The translations under genes were made by a program, and so were the position numbers. A model generated the notes under the pieces. The model was not told the DNA's origin and searched no databases. It worked only from the letters and a program-made list of their open reading frames with translations. From Scilla litardierei (Eukaryota; Streptophyta; Magnoliopsida; Asparagales; Asparagaceae): a stretch of DNA of 64,000 nucleotides. Location of the stretch: assembly GCA_030789695.1 (NCBI GenBank), contig CM061142.1, positions 572,685,281-572,749,280 on the forward strand. The letters run 5' to 3'. Shown one piece after another: positions 1-11,987 of this stretch (positions are counted from its first letter, which is position 1; each line of letters opens with the position of its first letter).

Positions 1-339
1 TTTTTAAATTCATCATCATACGTTACTAGAAAAATGATGTGAATGTTCAAATAAAAGGAATAGATGTTAGCTTTTTCGAATCTAGAATCATGATAAATGC
101 TTCTGTTCTTGCTCGATTAGTGCACTTTGTATATGCTTCAGCAAATTCTTGGCAACTCAATCTTACATTCTGGAATAACCTCTGCAGTCTTTGTTCCTGG
201 AATTTAATGGGGTTTTGTTGAATTTTTTGCAACAAAGTTGGTATTTTGGTGTATGTGTATGGATTATTATTGTCTAATTTTTTATTGTTTTTGATAATTT
301 TAGATGTTCATCAATGTGCCATTTATCTTTGCTTGGTTT
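1..339. other. Left flank of the Copia element, no gene seen
   Basis: AT-rich sequence with no convincing coding frame. Its last five bases (335-339, GGTTT) are the left target-site duplication of the Copia element and recur at 10372-10376. A stretch near 106-120 resembles the right flank just after 10376 (both contain TTCTTGCTCGATT), so the target may itself have been repetitive. Confidence 0.6.
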
Positions 340-1274
340 TGTTAGGTTTTATACTTGCTATTCATGAATGCATTACTTGTCATATGTGGCACTCTGCTTA
401 TACAAGTTATTTGGGGAATGTTGGACACTTTGTTGTACGTTTTGTTGCATCTGTGCCACTGCCGTCTGAAGAAGAGAATCGAATCAGTTAGGTTGTTGGA
501 TGAATTGTTGAACAGTTTGTTGTACCAGGATGTTCAACATGCTAAGTCTATATGCAACGATTGACTGCTCAAAGCATTCGAGGATGTGCGAATGGCGTTC
601 GCGTAATCTTTTATATCTCTATCTAACTGTTCAGGTATTTATGGAGGTTATTAACTGTTATAGATTTGATCGGCTGTATATCTCTTGTTACCTTGTTGAG
701 AAATGGTTGGAGAGATTTTCGCCGGCAATATCCTGGCAACAATCTCCTGCAGATATTCTGGGATCTCCTTCTTGCTGTAGATGTTGCAGGTATTGCAGTT
801 GACGAACTGAATCTAGATCTGATTGCATGAGTGCTGATTGAACCGAAGATTGCGGGTATTCTTGCTTTTAGGGTTCGGAGCAATTGGCAACTAGGGCATG
901 GACTTTGTGTTAAAAGTTCTGTGAGATTACTCCGGGAGGAAGGCCGACGACTACGCACGTAGGATCAAGGGAGTTGATCGACTCGGTGGTGCAAGGGGAG
1001 CTTGCAGGCAAGGGGAGCTTGCCAAGAATACTTCACGGGGTTGATTGCGATCACCCCTCACGGTTTGTATTAAGGGAGAGTGTGTTCTTCTTTATAGAAG
1101 CGTGGTTATTAGAGTTTGTATTATCTGATTTCATAGTGAAGTATTCTACTTTTCTGGGCGTGGCCCCGCAGATGTAGGTGTGTGCACTGAACTGCGTTAC
1201 CAAGTCTTGTGTGTCTCTGGTTGCTGTGTGTTGTTGCGTTGTTCTTAAGATTCATTACTGCGTACTGAATTTCA
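340..1274 (+). repeat. 5' LTR of the Copia element
   Basis: Begins TGTTAGG and ends TTTCA, directly before the primer site. It is 17 bases longer than the 3' LTR because a GCAAGGGGAGCTTGC-like unit near 992-1022 is present twice here and once in the 3' copy. A TATA-like TTCTTTATAG lies near 1088, but the transcription start cannot be fixed from sequence alone. Confidence 0.95.
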
Positions 1275-1276
1275 AT

Positions 1277-1288
1277 TGGTATCAGAGC
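1277..1288 (+). promoter_or_regulatory. Primer binding site, initiator tRNA-Met
   Basis: TGGTATCAGAGC lies two bases after the LTR end. It is the complement of the 3' end of plant initiator tRNA-Met, the usual primer for minus-strand synthesis in plant Copia elements. Confidence 0.93.
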
Positions 1289-1351
1289 AAGTCATCCGTA
1301 TTACTTTGATTGTTCAAAGTGGGTGTGATCTTGTGTGTCAGTACGCTCATC

Positions 1352-3150
1352 ATGAATACCAAAGAAGGTGCCTCTGTTACTCATCCTCCCTTGCTCACCG
1401 GATCTAATTACACATATTGGAAGTCACGCATGCGAGCCTTTATCAAGTCCCTAGATGAAAAGGCTTGGGTGGCTACGGTTGAAGGATGGAGCCCTCCGAC
1501 TGAAGTTAACAAGGAAGGCAAGGAATGCATCAAACCCGTGAAAGATTGGAATCCTGAAGAGGAGCGCGCTGCCTTAGGAAACTCTAAAGCCGTTAACACC
1601 ATCTTCACTGCCGTCGATGAAGAATAGTTCAAGCTTATATCAACTTGCGAGCACACAAAAGAAGCACGGGACATTCTTCAAAATGTGCATGAAGGGACCA
1701 GCACTGTTAAGGCGTCCAAATTGCAAATGCTTGCCTCACAGTTTGAAAACCTGAGGATGAATGAAAACGAGACAGTTGCAGAGTTCAACGGAAGATTGAG
1801 GGATATAGCCAACCAGGCATTCCAACTGGGTAAGAAATATTCTCAAAAGAAGTTGGTTGAAAAGACTCTGAGATCCTTGCCAGAAAAATTTTCGGCTAAG
1901 ATTGCTGCAATAGAGGAAGTAAGAAACACATCCACCATGAGATTAGACAAACTCATGGGCTCTCTACAAACTTATGAGATGAATCTCAAGCAAAACAAAA
2001 GGGAGAAGGGAGTTGCTTTAAAGGTTGAAGCGAATGAATCTTCAAAATCCGATAATGAGTCAGAACTCGAAGATGATATTGCTTTACTCACCAAAAATTT
2101 TAGTAGGATGATGAGGAAGATCAGTAACAGAGGTCAGAATTTCAAAGCTGCTAATAAGGTGGTGCGGTCAGGTCCGCCTGCAGGTGAAAAGATTGCTAGC
2201 CGCCATAATCAAAGGTATGATTCTAAAAACAAGGGAAAGGGAGTACAATGTAGAGAATGTGAAGGATTTGGCCACATACAGGCCGAATGTGCAAACACCC
2301 TTAAGAAGCAAAAAGGGAAATCTCTTGCCAGCACCTGGAGCGATGAAGACTCTGAAGAAAGTGTGGAAGATGAAGACATAACTAGCAACTATGTTGCATT
2401 CACAGCCATCCTGAAAGACAAGTCTGAGGGTAAGTCTTCCAGTCATGTTGAACATAATGTTGTAACACGTGCTTCAACATCCACTCACAAGCAAGGAGAT
2501 GTGATACGTAATGTTGTGACAAATGATGCAACTTACAACAGTGAGGTTGAATCGGAAAACAAAAGTGAAGAAGATATTGGTGATGAGGATATCCGCACGG
2601 CTTATCAAATGATGTTCTACAAATGGTTGGAAATTTGTGCCGCCAACAAGAAGTTGAAAGGTGAATGCTCCAAGCTGAGAAGTGAGAGGGATGGGACTCA
2701 AGCCAAACTATTGAAGACTGAAACAAGCCTCCGGAATCTTGAGAGCAGCCTGAAGAGAGCACTGCTAAGAGCTGAGAAGGCAAAAAACACCCTCAACAGA
2801 TGGAACTCAGGAAAATCTAAACTTGATGACATCCTCAACATGGGTAAGGTGGCTGGAGATCGAACAGGAGTTGGTTACCACAGAGGGAGTCATCTACATA
2901 CCCTAAAGACTAGAAGTAGTTTCATTACTAAGGAGCATGGTAAACGAAGTCAACTGAATGAGAACAAGTCAAGAGAGAGGAAAGGAAAAGGTTCAACAAA
3001 AGGTTCAACATCCAGGCAGCTTATATGTAAATATTGTAGACAAGTTGGACACTATGACTGGAGTTGCTTTAGGCGCATGAAGCATTTGAATGAAGGAAGA
3101 AATGTTAACCACTCTCAACAGCGGACAAGTATGAAATGGGTCAAGAAGTC
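1352..3150 (+). pseudogene. Copia gag region with one in-frame stop
   Basis: Encodes the capsid and nucleocapsid part of the gag-pol polyprotein. The ATG at 1352 starts a typical gag N-terminus (TGSNYTYWKSRMRAF). A TAG at 1625-1627 interrupts the frame, and the same frame resumes immediately with ISTCEHTKEARDILQ, so a single base change explains the break. A first CCHC knuckle (CRECEGFGHIQAEC) lies near 2249-2290, and a second (CKYCRQVGHYDWSC) near 3026-3067. A charged, coiled-coil-like stretch runs between them. A longer-than-usual gag with a second finger before the protease is a Sirevirus trait. It is continuous with the protease-integrase region downstream. Confidence 0.9.
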
Positions 3151-4318
3151 TGAACTGGTCAGCATGGTTGCATACACGTCCTTAGTTACTTTTGCAAAAA
3201 ATCAGTGGTACTTTGACAGCGGTTTCTCTCGGCACATGACATGGAACAGGGGACTCCTATCTGAATACACTGCTGGCAACAAAGGACATGTCATGTTTGG
3301 AGATGGTCAGAGAAGCATGGTTGTTGGAAAAGGGAATTTGAATATGACAGGAACTCTGAAACTAAAAGATGTGATGCATGTTGAGAACTTAAAAGCTAAT
3401 CTCATAAGTATCAGTCAGTTGTGTGATCAAGGACTTCTGGTCCGTTTCAACAAGGATGAATGCCTTGTATTCAATAGAGATGATGTTTGTATTCTTTCCG
3501 GAAAAAGATCCAGCGACAACTGCTATTTGTTGCAAGATCCTGACAGGTGTCTAAGGATCACAACGGATGTTTCTGAACAGTGGCATCAGAAACTGGGACA
3601 TGTCAACTTCAAGACCTTAATGAAGATCTCCCAAGCCAAAGCTGTTCGTGGAATGCCAACGTTAATCAAGAAGAAAGAAGGGGTGTGTGAATCTTGCCAA
3701 CTGGGAAAGCAGAAGAAAATCAGTCACAAGCAAATTCAGACTATCACAACCTCAAAAATTCTGGAGTTGCTACACATGGACTTGATTGGACCCACCTCAG
3801 AAACTAGTGTGGGAGGTAAGAAGTACATCTTTGTATGTGTTGATGATTTTTCTCGGTTCACCTGGGTTGATTTTCTTAAGGAGAAGTCAGATACTTATGA
3901 TGCTTTCAAGAAATTATGTACTCGTCTTCAGGTTGAAAAGGGGGACAAAATTGGAAAAATCATCCGGATTCGAAGTGATCATGGAAAAGAGTTTGAGAAT
4001 CACTCATTCTCTGCATTCTGTGAGACACAAGGTATAGGACATGAGTTCTCGGCACCTAAGACTCCTCAGCAAAATGGAATTGTTGAAAGGAAGAATCGAA
4101 CACTTCAGGAAATGGCTCGAGTTATGCTGAATGCTCGGAAGTTAATGTTAAGTGGTGGGCTGAAGTTGTTAATACCGCTTGCTACACCATCAACAGGGTA
4201 TATCTTCGGCCAAGGACTGAGAAAACTCCATACGAAATCTGGAAAGGGAGGAAACCTGATGTCTCCTACTTCCATATTTTTGGAAGCAAGTGCTACATCT
4301 TGCAAGATCGTACACTAA
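3151..4318 (+). pseudogene. Copia protease and integrase region, frameshifted
   Basis: The aspartic protease active site is DSGFSRHMT, with the catalytic codon at 3214. The integrase zinc domain (H-x-H near 3583-3600, then C-x2-C near 3687-3696) is followed by the catalytic core: Asp in HMDLIG near 3777, Asp in RSDHGKEF near 3976, Glu in NGIVERKNR near 4086. After about 4140 the frame loses homology. The integrase C-terminal part continues in the frame that becomes the reverse transcriptase ORF, so a small insertion or deletion near 4135-4150 splits the polyprotein. The enzyme would otherwise insert the cDNA into host chromatin in the nucleus. Confidence 0.9.
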
Positions 4319-6291
4319 GACGAAAGTTCGACGCCAAGAGTGACATAGGAATTTTCTTGGGGTATTCTACAAGGAGTCGTGCCTTTCGAGTGTTGAATGA
4401 ACGCATAGACGTTATGATGGAATCTATTAATGTGGTGGTTGATGATTTTGATCAGGGAGAGTCTATACTGACTGGAGAAAAAGGGACTCAGGAAGACAGA
4501 AATGATGATGAGGTTCGTGTTGAAAATGATGTTGCAACAGTTAAGACTAATCAGACCAATGTTGAACAAAATGTTGCAACACAAGATACTACCACCGCTG
4601 AGACGACTCAAGAAGAGGCTGAAAATGGTCAAGATGCTGAGGGGATTACAAAAGTCATACGTGACCATCCACCGGAGCTTATCATTGGTGACGTGCACGA
4701 CAGTCGTCGTACCAGAGGTGCTAGTCGTGTCAACTACAGAGATCTGGCTGGGTATGCATGTTTTCTCTCTACTATTGAACCCAAAAATGTGAAGGAAGCC
4801 ATTGTTGATAATTTCTTGGTTTCGGCTATGCAAGAGGAAATGAACCAATTCCAACGAAATGATGTCTGTAGTCTTGTGGAGAGACCCAAAGGAACCAATG
4901 TTATCGGAACAAAATGGATATTCAAAAATAAAACAGATGAGAAGGGAAATATTACTCGCAACAAAGCTCGTCTTGTAGCTCAAGGGTATACTCAAGTGGA
5001 AGGAATTGACTTTGATGAGACATTTGCTCCAGTGGCTCGGTTGGAATCCATCAGACTTCTTCTGGCCGTTGCTTGCAATCTGAAGTTCAAACTACATCAA
5101 ATGGATGTGAAGAGTGCTTTCTTGAATGGGCTTCTGAATGAAGAAGTATATGTTGAACAACCCAAAGGCTTTGCAGATCCATTTCTCCCAAACCATGTTT
5201 ACAAGCTGAAGAAGGCTCTTTATGGGTTGAAACAAGCACCGAGGGCCAGGTATGAAAGATTAACTACATACCTTCTTAAAAAGGGGTATGAACGAGGAGG
5301 AGCTGATAAAACCCTATTTGTTCAACGGACAAGATCAAGTGTCATGGTAGCCCAGATCTATGTTGATGATATAGTCTTTGGCTCAACATCACAACAGCTG
5401 GTGCATGAGTTTATCGCTCTCATGCAAAAGGAGATTGAAATGAGTATGGTACGTGAGTTAAATGTTTTTCTTGGGCTTCAAGTGAAACTATGTCCAGATG
5501 GTCTATTCATATCACAAAGCAAGTATGCAGGGAATCTTGTAAAGAGATTCGGCTTGGAAAATGTGAGACATGTCCGGACTCCCATGAGCACTTCTGAAAA
5601 ACTCTCCAAGGATGAAGGAAGAAGAGATGTTGAAGTTACCCTATACAGAAGCATGATAGGTAGTCTTTTGTATTTAACAGCTAGCAGGCCAGATATCAGC
5701 TTCAGTGTTGGAGTTTGTGCCTGTTACCAAGCATGTCCCAAGGAATCTCATATCACTACCGTGAAGAGGATTATCAGGTATGTAAGTGGGACTACAGACT
5801 ATGGTATATGGTACACAAAGGATACAAACACACTAATCTCAGGATACAGTGATGCAGAGTGGGCAGGGAATACTGATGACAGAAAAAGCACTACCGGAGG
5901 ATGTTTTTATGTAGGGAACAATCTGGTTTCATGGTACAGTAAAAAACAGAACTCCATATCATTATCTACTGCAGAGGCTGAGTATATCGCAGCAGGAAGT
6001 TGTTGCACACAACTGTTATGGATGAAGCAAATGTTGACAGACTATGGACTAGAACAAGGGATTCTAACCATTCTATGTGACAATCAAAGTTCTATAAACA
6101 TCTCCAAGAACCCAGTTCAGCACTCCAGAACTAAACATATCGACATTCGTCACCACTTCATTAGAGAGTTGGTTGAAAAGAAGTCTCTTGTCATGGAGTA
6201 TGTAGCTACATTTAATCAACTAACGGACATCTTTACAAAGCCTCTTAATTCTGCCAGATTTGAGGAATTGCGACAAGCCCTAGGGCTGTGA
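4300..6291 (+). pseudogene. Copia reverse transcriptase and RNase H
   Basis: The first residues are the end of the integrase. The reverse transcriptase is complete by eye: [12 protein letters not shown], the [11 protein letters not shown] block, [11 protein letters not shown], and the catalytic YVDD at 5359-5370. RNase H follows with [26 protein letters not shown] and the CDNQSS block, ending with TDIFTKPL just before the TGA at 6289. No internal stop is seen in 663 codons. The frame cannot be reached from gag without passing the 1625 stop and the frameshift near 4140. The acidic linker (4440-4700) contains two copies of the GTTGAA...TGTTGCAACA unit described in the findings. Confidence 0.93.
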
Positions 6292-6553
6292 CGTATCTAA
6301 TGCTGTTCTCTGTGTTGAGAATATTGTTGCAACATCAGGTTGCAACATTCTGAGGGTCGGGCGATCTCTTTTTGTCGGGTTTGTTTTTCACTAATAACTT
6401 TACCCAATATTTATTTCCCTCTGTTTCCTTTTTTTGTTCCCAATGCGCAATTCCGTGTTCTCTCTCAACTCAAATTTCTCCAAGATTCTCCTAACTGCCC
6501 ATCTAGGGTTCTTGAAATCTTCTTGTTCGAAGTTACTCTCCTCTTAATCAGAA
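6292..6553 (+). other. Spacer between Copia pol and the extra ORF
   Basis: No coding frame is conserved here. It contains another repeat unit with two copies of GTTGCAACAT (6314-6349). A pyrimidine-rich run (about 6365-6545) ending in CTTAATCAG just before the next ATG could act as a splice acceptor for a subgenomic transcript of the extra ORF, which is inference only. Confidence 0.5.
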
Positions 6554-9093
6554 ATGGTGAGAGATCAGTCCGAAAAATCTTTGCAGCCCCCTCGTCGGTT
6601 CTCTCATCGGACGGCCTCCGCACGGAAAAGTGCTCCGCCATCCTCGTCTTCGCCTATCAAACGGAAAGGAGTGTTTCCACGTTCTTCGCGCAGGTCTTCC
6701 AGTGGTAATTCCTCTACATCACTCTCCTCTACCCATCTCAGTAACATGCATTCTCCTGGAGCCTCAAATTTGGAGTTGGTAAATTTTTCCCCAATTCTCG
6801 AAATTCCCCTCTACCAAAATTCCAAGGAGGATGAAGTCTATGATGATGATGAATATCCTGATCCTGTAACAATTCAAGATTGGTTTTGGTATTTGTGGAG
6901 AACCGGAAAGAAATTGGACCTATCTAAGGTGGATGTTTCTCACATTCATTTTAAAAATCTCATGCATAAGAAGATTAAGGGGAAGGTTATGAGTGTTGAA
7001 GTACCTCGAGATAGGAAGATTATCATTAGAACCTGGAATCCCAAATCATTTGTGAAAATTTCTGAAGCTAAAGTGATTGAGATTTCTGATTCTGAAGACC
7101 CTCCAGTGTATGCTGAAATGCCCAGGACAGGGGGCACTGCTGAAGCGTCTTCGTTTAATTCTTCTCCTATGAATCCTGTTGTGGAGGACGATGTGAAGTT
7201 AAATCGGGATGGTGTTTTGGAGGGTGGTCTAAATGCTGAGACTACGCCTACTGTTCCATCTCAAGAAGAGGTCCATGTCTCTCCGTCGCCTATGTGTGTG
7301 GATGAAGGTATTCAGAATGTGTCTGATGATCATGATCATGGTGTGGATGAGAGTGTTCAGAATGTGCCTGTTGTCTCATCTCAAAATGTTTCTGAGCCTG
7401 GAAAAGAATCTAAGAAAGATGATCATGATCTTGATGCCTGTCTTGAAGATTCGTCTCTCTTAAATCGAAATGAGACTGTGGTAGATGCGCCTCTTGCTGA
7501 TGATTTTTCAAGAAAGGTTCAGTCTGTAAATGATTCAGTAGAGCATGCTCTCGATCCTATGGATTTGGAAACTACTGAAGTCCTTCAGGATCCCCCGCCT
7601 CTTCCTGCTGAGACTGGAGTTGGTGTGATTCGATATGAGCAAGATAAGGCTGCAGCTAATGTTGTGACTGAAAGTGGCTCAGTTGATATTGGGGTAAATG
7701 ATGAAGTAGATGTTGAAAAATGTGCAATGGGTCAAGGTACTTCTGCGGTTGGTGTTGATAATGTGGGGTTTAATGTTGAAGCTAATATCGAGCCTGATCC
7801 CTTAGTGGAAGCTAGTGTTGAACATATTGTTGCACAAAATGTTGCAACATTTCATGCAACAAGTGAGGCCTCTGGTCCTAATGAGCCTCCTTTGTCCTCC
7901 TTCATGTGCAAGGCTCGATCTGGCTCTAAGAAGCGCTCTGCTCCCTCCAGTAATGCTGAGGTTTCTCCTTCCAAAAGGTCAAAAATCTCTGCTTCAGGTT
8001 CTTCTCGCTCTCCTTCGTTTACTTCTTCTGATGCGTTTAGCAAAATTTTCTTCTACAAATCTCGTAAGAACAGATGGGCGTCTTACTCAGAGAGATCCTT
8101 AATTCCTGAGAAGGTTCTGAACATGTCCTCCTTTGATAAGACTCAGATAGCATCTATTCTGAAGGGTCTCGGATTGTTTCATGCTACCACCTGTTTCAGT
8201 GTCTACTATCCAGTGTTGGTGAGAGAATTTTACTGTAACTTATCCAAATCTACTGGTGATGGGTCTTCCCGTTGGAGTTTCAGAAATTATGTTAGAGGCA
8301 AGATTATTTTGTTCTCTCCTTCCACCCTGAACAAATTATTAGAATGGAAATGTCCCCAATCTGTTCCTGCATTCGGGGAGTCAACTGGAGTGGAGATTGA
8401 CAGACTGATTCATGTTGTGACAGCCGGAAAGTTCAAGTGTTGGCCTAAGAAATCATCTACCTTTCCCTCGTCTGCTCTTACAGCCAAGTATTTTGTTCTA
8501 TACAGGATTGCCACGAGAAACTGGCTCCCTACTTCCAATGTTTCTGTGGTTACTCGGGACATGTGCAAGCTGTTGTTCTCTACAGGCACTCCCAGGCTTT
8601 CAATTTGGGCAGAATCATCTTTGATTCTATCTTATCTTTTGCAGAGTTATCCTCCTCTGGCACTTCTTTACCTCATGGAGATCTCATATCTATGATGCTC
8701 CTGGCTCAAAGGGTGCCCATGTCCCCGTCTGATCTTCCTTCATCATGTGACAGTATTTCATATACGGCAAAGTCAGTGGCTGGAAAAATTGATGATATCT
8801 CTGAAGTGATACCCTCTCTTCATGGTGTTCCTTTGACACCCTCCCCGTCTCAAGATGCTGAACCTTCTTCCACAGTGCCTCCTGAATCACAGACTCCTCC
8901 ACTTAGTCATGCTGCTACTGCCACCTCCTCCTCAACAAGTGTGGTGGATATACAGTTCCTGGAAAATGCTATTCAGAACATTGATGATCAACTTTTGTTT
9001 CTCGAAAGCCAGCAGGTTCTTTTGAATCGCCACAAGTTGTTGCTGCAGGGCAAGCTGTCCGCCCTGAGGAGTGGTCTTTCTGAGGATCACTGA
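6554..9093 (+). pseudogene. Extra ORF of the Copia element (plant transposon-protein domain), frameshifted
   Basis: A large ORF in the position of an envelope gene, after RNase H and before the 3' LTR. The first 450 residues are Ser/Pro-rich and acidic. Residues about 500-690 (LVREFYCNLSK, VRGKIILFSPSTLNKLLEW, TAKYFVLYRIATRNWLPTSN) resemble the family annotated as 'putative plant transposon protein'. No signal peptide or membrane segment is visible, so an envelope role is not supported. Near 8590 the frame shifts: homology continues in another frame as FNLGRIIFDSILSFA, a Ser/Pro-rich linker, and a C-terminal coiled coil (residues 130-175 of the 8563-9093 frame), ending at the TGA at 9091. Function unknown. 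Confidence 0.75.
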
Positions 9094-9453
9094 TATATTC
9101 TCAATGTCCTTTGTGGCTCAAAATGGGAGAAGGTATGATATTTTGTTGTTTTTGTTCGTTTTTGGATGTTTGTTGTTGATACAATTTGTTATGGAAGTCA
9201 TGGAAGTTTTACTGTGTGTGGGGTAGTCTGAGGGGCTCCTTGTGAAGGGGAGTATGCTGCATTGTTGTTCCCGTTCCTATTCCTGTTTTGGTGTATGGTG
9301 GTTGTTGCAGTTCTTGTGTTTCAGTTCTTCTGTCTTGGTCTGGACACATCAATTATGTTTGATTGAATAGATGTCATCCTACCTTTTTCTTCAGACTGGT
9401 CTTCGTTGAATATCATACCGTGTGTTGTGCCACCAAATGACAAAAGGGGAGAT
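9094..9453 (+). promoter_or_regulatory. Copia 3' untranslated region with purine tracts
   Basis: Non-coding. The purine tract ACAAAAGGGGAGAT (about 9440-9453) abuts the 3' LTR and is the expected plus-strand primer. Similar purine runs AAAATGGGAGAAGG (about 9120) and GAAGGGGAGTATG (about 9243) lie upstream. Multiple purine tracts before the 3' LTR are a reported Sirevirus feature. Confidence 0.75.
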
Positions 9454-10371
9454 TGTTAGGTTTTATACTTGCTATTCATGAATGCATTACTTTTCATATG
9501 TGGCACTCTGCTTATACAAGTTATTTGGGGAATGTTGGACACTTTGTTGTACGTTTTGTTGCATCTGTGCCACTGCCGTCTGAAGAAGAGAATCGAATCA
9601 GTTAGGTTGTTGGATGAATTGTTGAACAGTTTGTTGTACTAGGATGTTCAACATGCTAAGTCTATATGCAACGATTGACTGCTCAAAGCATTCGAGGATG
9701 TGCGACTGGCGTTCGCGTAATCTTTTATATCTCTATCTAACTGTTCAGGTATTTATGGAGGTTATTAACTGTTATAGATTTGATCTGCTGTATATCTCTT
9801 GTTACCTTGTTGAGAAACGGTTGGAGAGATTTTCGCCGGCAATATCCTGGCAACAATCTCCTGCGGATATTCTGGGATCTCCTTCTTGCTGTAGATGTTG
9901 CGGGTATTGCAGTTGACGGACCGAATCTAGATATGATTGCATGAGTGCTGATTGAACCGAAGATTGTGGGTATTCTTGCTTTTAAGGTTCGGAGCAATTG
10001 GCGGCTAGGGCATGGACTTTGTGTTAAAAGTTCTGTGAGATTACTCCGGGAGGGAGGCCGATGACTACGCACGTAGGATCAAGGGAGTTGATCGAGTCGG
10101 TGGTGTAAGGGGAGCTTGCCAAGAATACTTCACGGGGTTGATTGCGATCACCCCTCACGGTTTGTATTAAGGGAGAGTGTGTTCTTCTTTATAGAAGCGT
10201 GGTTATTAGAGTTTGTATTCTCTGATTTCATAGTGAAGTATTCTACTTTTCTGGGCGTGGCCCCGCAGATGTAGGTGTGCGCACCGAACTGCGTTACCAA
10301 GTCTTGTGTGTCTCTGGTTGCTGTGTGTTGTTGCGTTGTTCTTAAGATTCATTACTGCGTACTGAATTTCA
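9454..10371 (+). repeat. 3' LTR of the Copia element
   Basis: Matches 340-1274 from TGTTAGG to TTTCA and is followed by the duplication GGTTT (10372-10376). It has one copy of the 17-base unit that is doubled in the 5' LTR, and differs from it at about 21 further sites. Confidence 0.95.
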
Positions 10372-10376
10372 GGTTT

Positions 10377-11987
10377 GTTCTTGCTCGATTGGTTTTGATA
10401 ATTGTAACAAATTGAATCATTGTTCTGATTTTCGATGGCACCTTGAACCAAGGAGATCGAAGGCAACAATCTTCATCACCGTCTAGCTTGCAGTTTGCAA
10501 AGGTGAAGGCACAGAATATGAAGGAAACAGTTCGAATTGGGATTTTATGGGAAAGCGAATGGGGGTTTTAGGGGCAACCGAATATTCAAAAGCCAATGTA
10601 TACACATTTACTCCCTTTTATAAAATTTTATATATTTATTTATCTCTTGGTTCAGTTTTATGGCCTTTTCACCACCTAAATGTGAATTTTTTTGTATTGA
10701 CATTTTAATGACATGTTATTTGATCTTTTTTCACAGTGCAGATAGTCCGGCCCCTTTTAATACATTTCTATATTACAATGATGACTGCTGATAGGATAGC
10801 CACTGTATTAGATCTTTATTCCCTCATGAGAGTTTGTGAAGAAATTTTGTGTAGAACTTAGTAATTTGGGGGGAACTTTGTATTTTGGGGGAAACCTTTT
10901 GGAGTAAAACAAATGGTTTCTAAATTCAAATGGGTTCGATGCTATTATTGTAGATTAATATTTATTAGTCACATATTGTTCATCTGAGTGCAATTTACTC
11001 GAAAAAAAGACCAGTCCCAAGATGGACCACTTCAATTACAAAATGACGGTAATATCATATACCAAAAAGGATCAAATATCATCCAGAGAAAGAATAGCTA
11101 CATAACTGAGCAGGGTGGGTGGCCTCCAATGTTTAGTCAAGCTTTAAATCTATTTCTTGCCTTTAAGAATGTTTAATTTTTAATTAGCAGTAAGGAACTT
11201 AACGATTGCCATTGTGGGGGAGGTGAGTGTGTGAGTGTGTGAGAACATATATATATGCTACACACACAATAGAACGGCTACACACACTAATACTGATGCA
11301 AATATATATGTTTACACATACACACACATTAATTAGCAGATACAATAACGTTGATGGCTTTATGAATGTTTGTCGGAGTCTTCTTGCAAGGAAAATGGGA
11401 AAATGAATTTCGATATATATATATACACATGAGCCCTTTGCCTTTTTCAATTGCAATCTTAGTGTCAGTCTATAATTTGGGAATTATGAGTCTGAAAGTT
11501 GATTTATTTTTGCAGCAAAATCTAACAAGTTAATGCCATTCATGACAAGAAGAAAGAAACAGTGAAACCTGAAAATTTTACTTCAAGCTGGGTTCTTTAA
11601 AATTCCTATGGTTCAAACATGTTAACATCGTCTCACAGAACTAAGAAGCTCTAGCATTATACCAGAACACAAGCAAGCATGAATAAGCACTCATCATTCT
11701 TTCTCTCATGGCTGAAAATTTGTTTAAACAAAGGAGGGAAAAGGAACTATACTTGTCTATAATTTGGGGGGGGACTAAATATTCAGGGGACTAAAAACTT
11801 TTAAACCAAGGAACTAAATTCTCTGGATGAACTAAATTTTGGGGTGAACAAAATTCTTTGGATGGAACTAAATTTTAGGTGAACTAAGTTTTTTTTGGGG
11901 GGGGCTAATAATTATTGCTCTTTAATTATTGATATTCGTTTAAAATTAAGGGGTCTATGATTTTGAAGGGGGTATTTTAAATGAACC
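10377..11987. other. Non-coding DNA right of the Copia element
   Basis: AT-rich, with no coding frame I can support. It holds imperfect GT/TA simple repeats (about 11218-11440) and a degenerate G-run/CTAAAT repeat (about 11750-11910: CTAAATTTTGGGG-like units). Part of it may be the body of the Helitron whose 3' end follows, but I could not fix a 5' TC end. Confidence 0.5.

Larger units (their letters stand above)
340..10371 (+). mobile_element. Complete Copia LTR retrotransposon, Sirevirus-type, with an extra ORF
   Basis: Two LTRs (935 and 918 bp) with TG...CA ends enclose a primer site, gag, protease, integrase, reverse transcriptase, RNase H, an extra ORF and a purine tract. The order integrase before reverse transcriptase defines Copia. 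The second CCHC finger just before the protease, the DSG-x-SRHMT protease motif, the long extra ORF after pol and several purine tracts before the 3' LTR point to the Sirevirus lineage. The five-base duplication GGTTT lies on both sides (335-339, 10372-10376), so the insertion is complete. By eye the LTRs differ at about 21 positions in 918 (roughly 2.3%), plus a 17-base length difference. One stop and two frameshifts make it non-autonomous. Confidence 0.95.

Noticed and set aside
623..958. 111-codon minus-strand frame found in both Copia LTRs (also 9737-10072)
   Set aside because: Kept in both LTRs because they were identical at insertion; low-complexity Ser/Arg translation with no start context.
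106..10390. Shared TTCTTGCTCGATT on both sides of the Copia element as a longer target duplication
   Set aside because: Not adjacent to the left LTR border; the true duplication is the five-base GGTTT. Probably chance or a repeat in the target.
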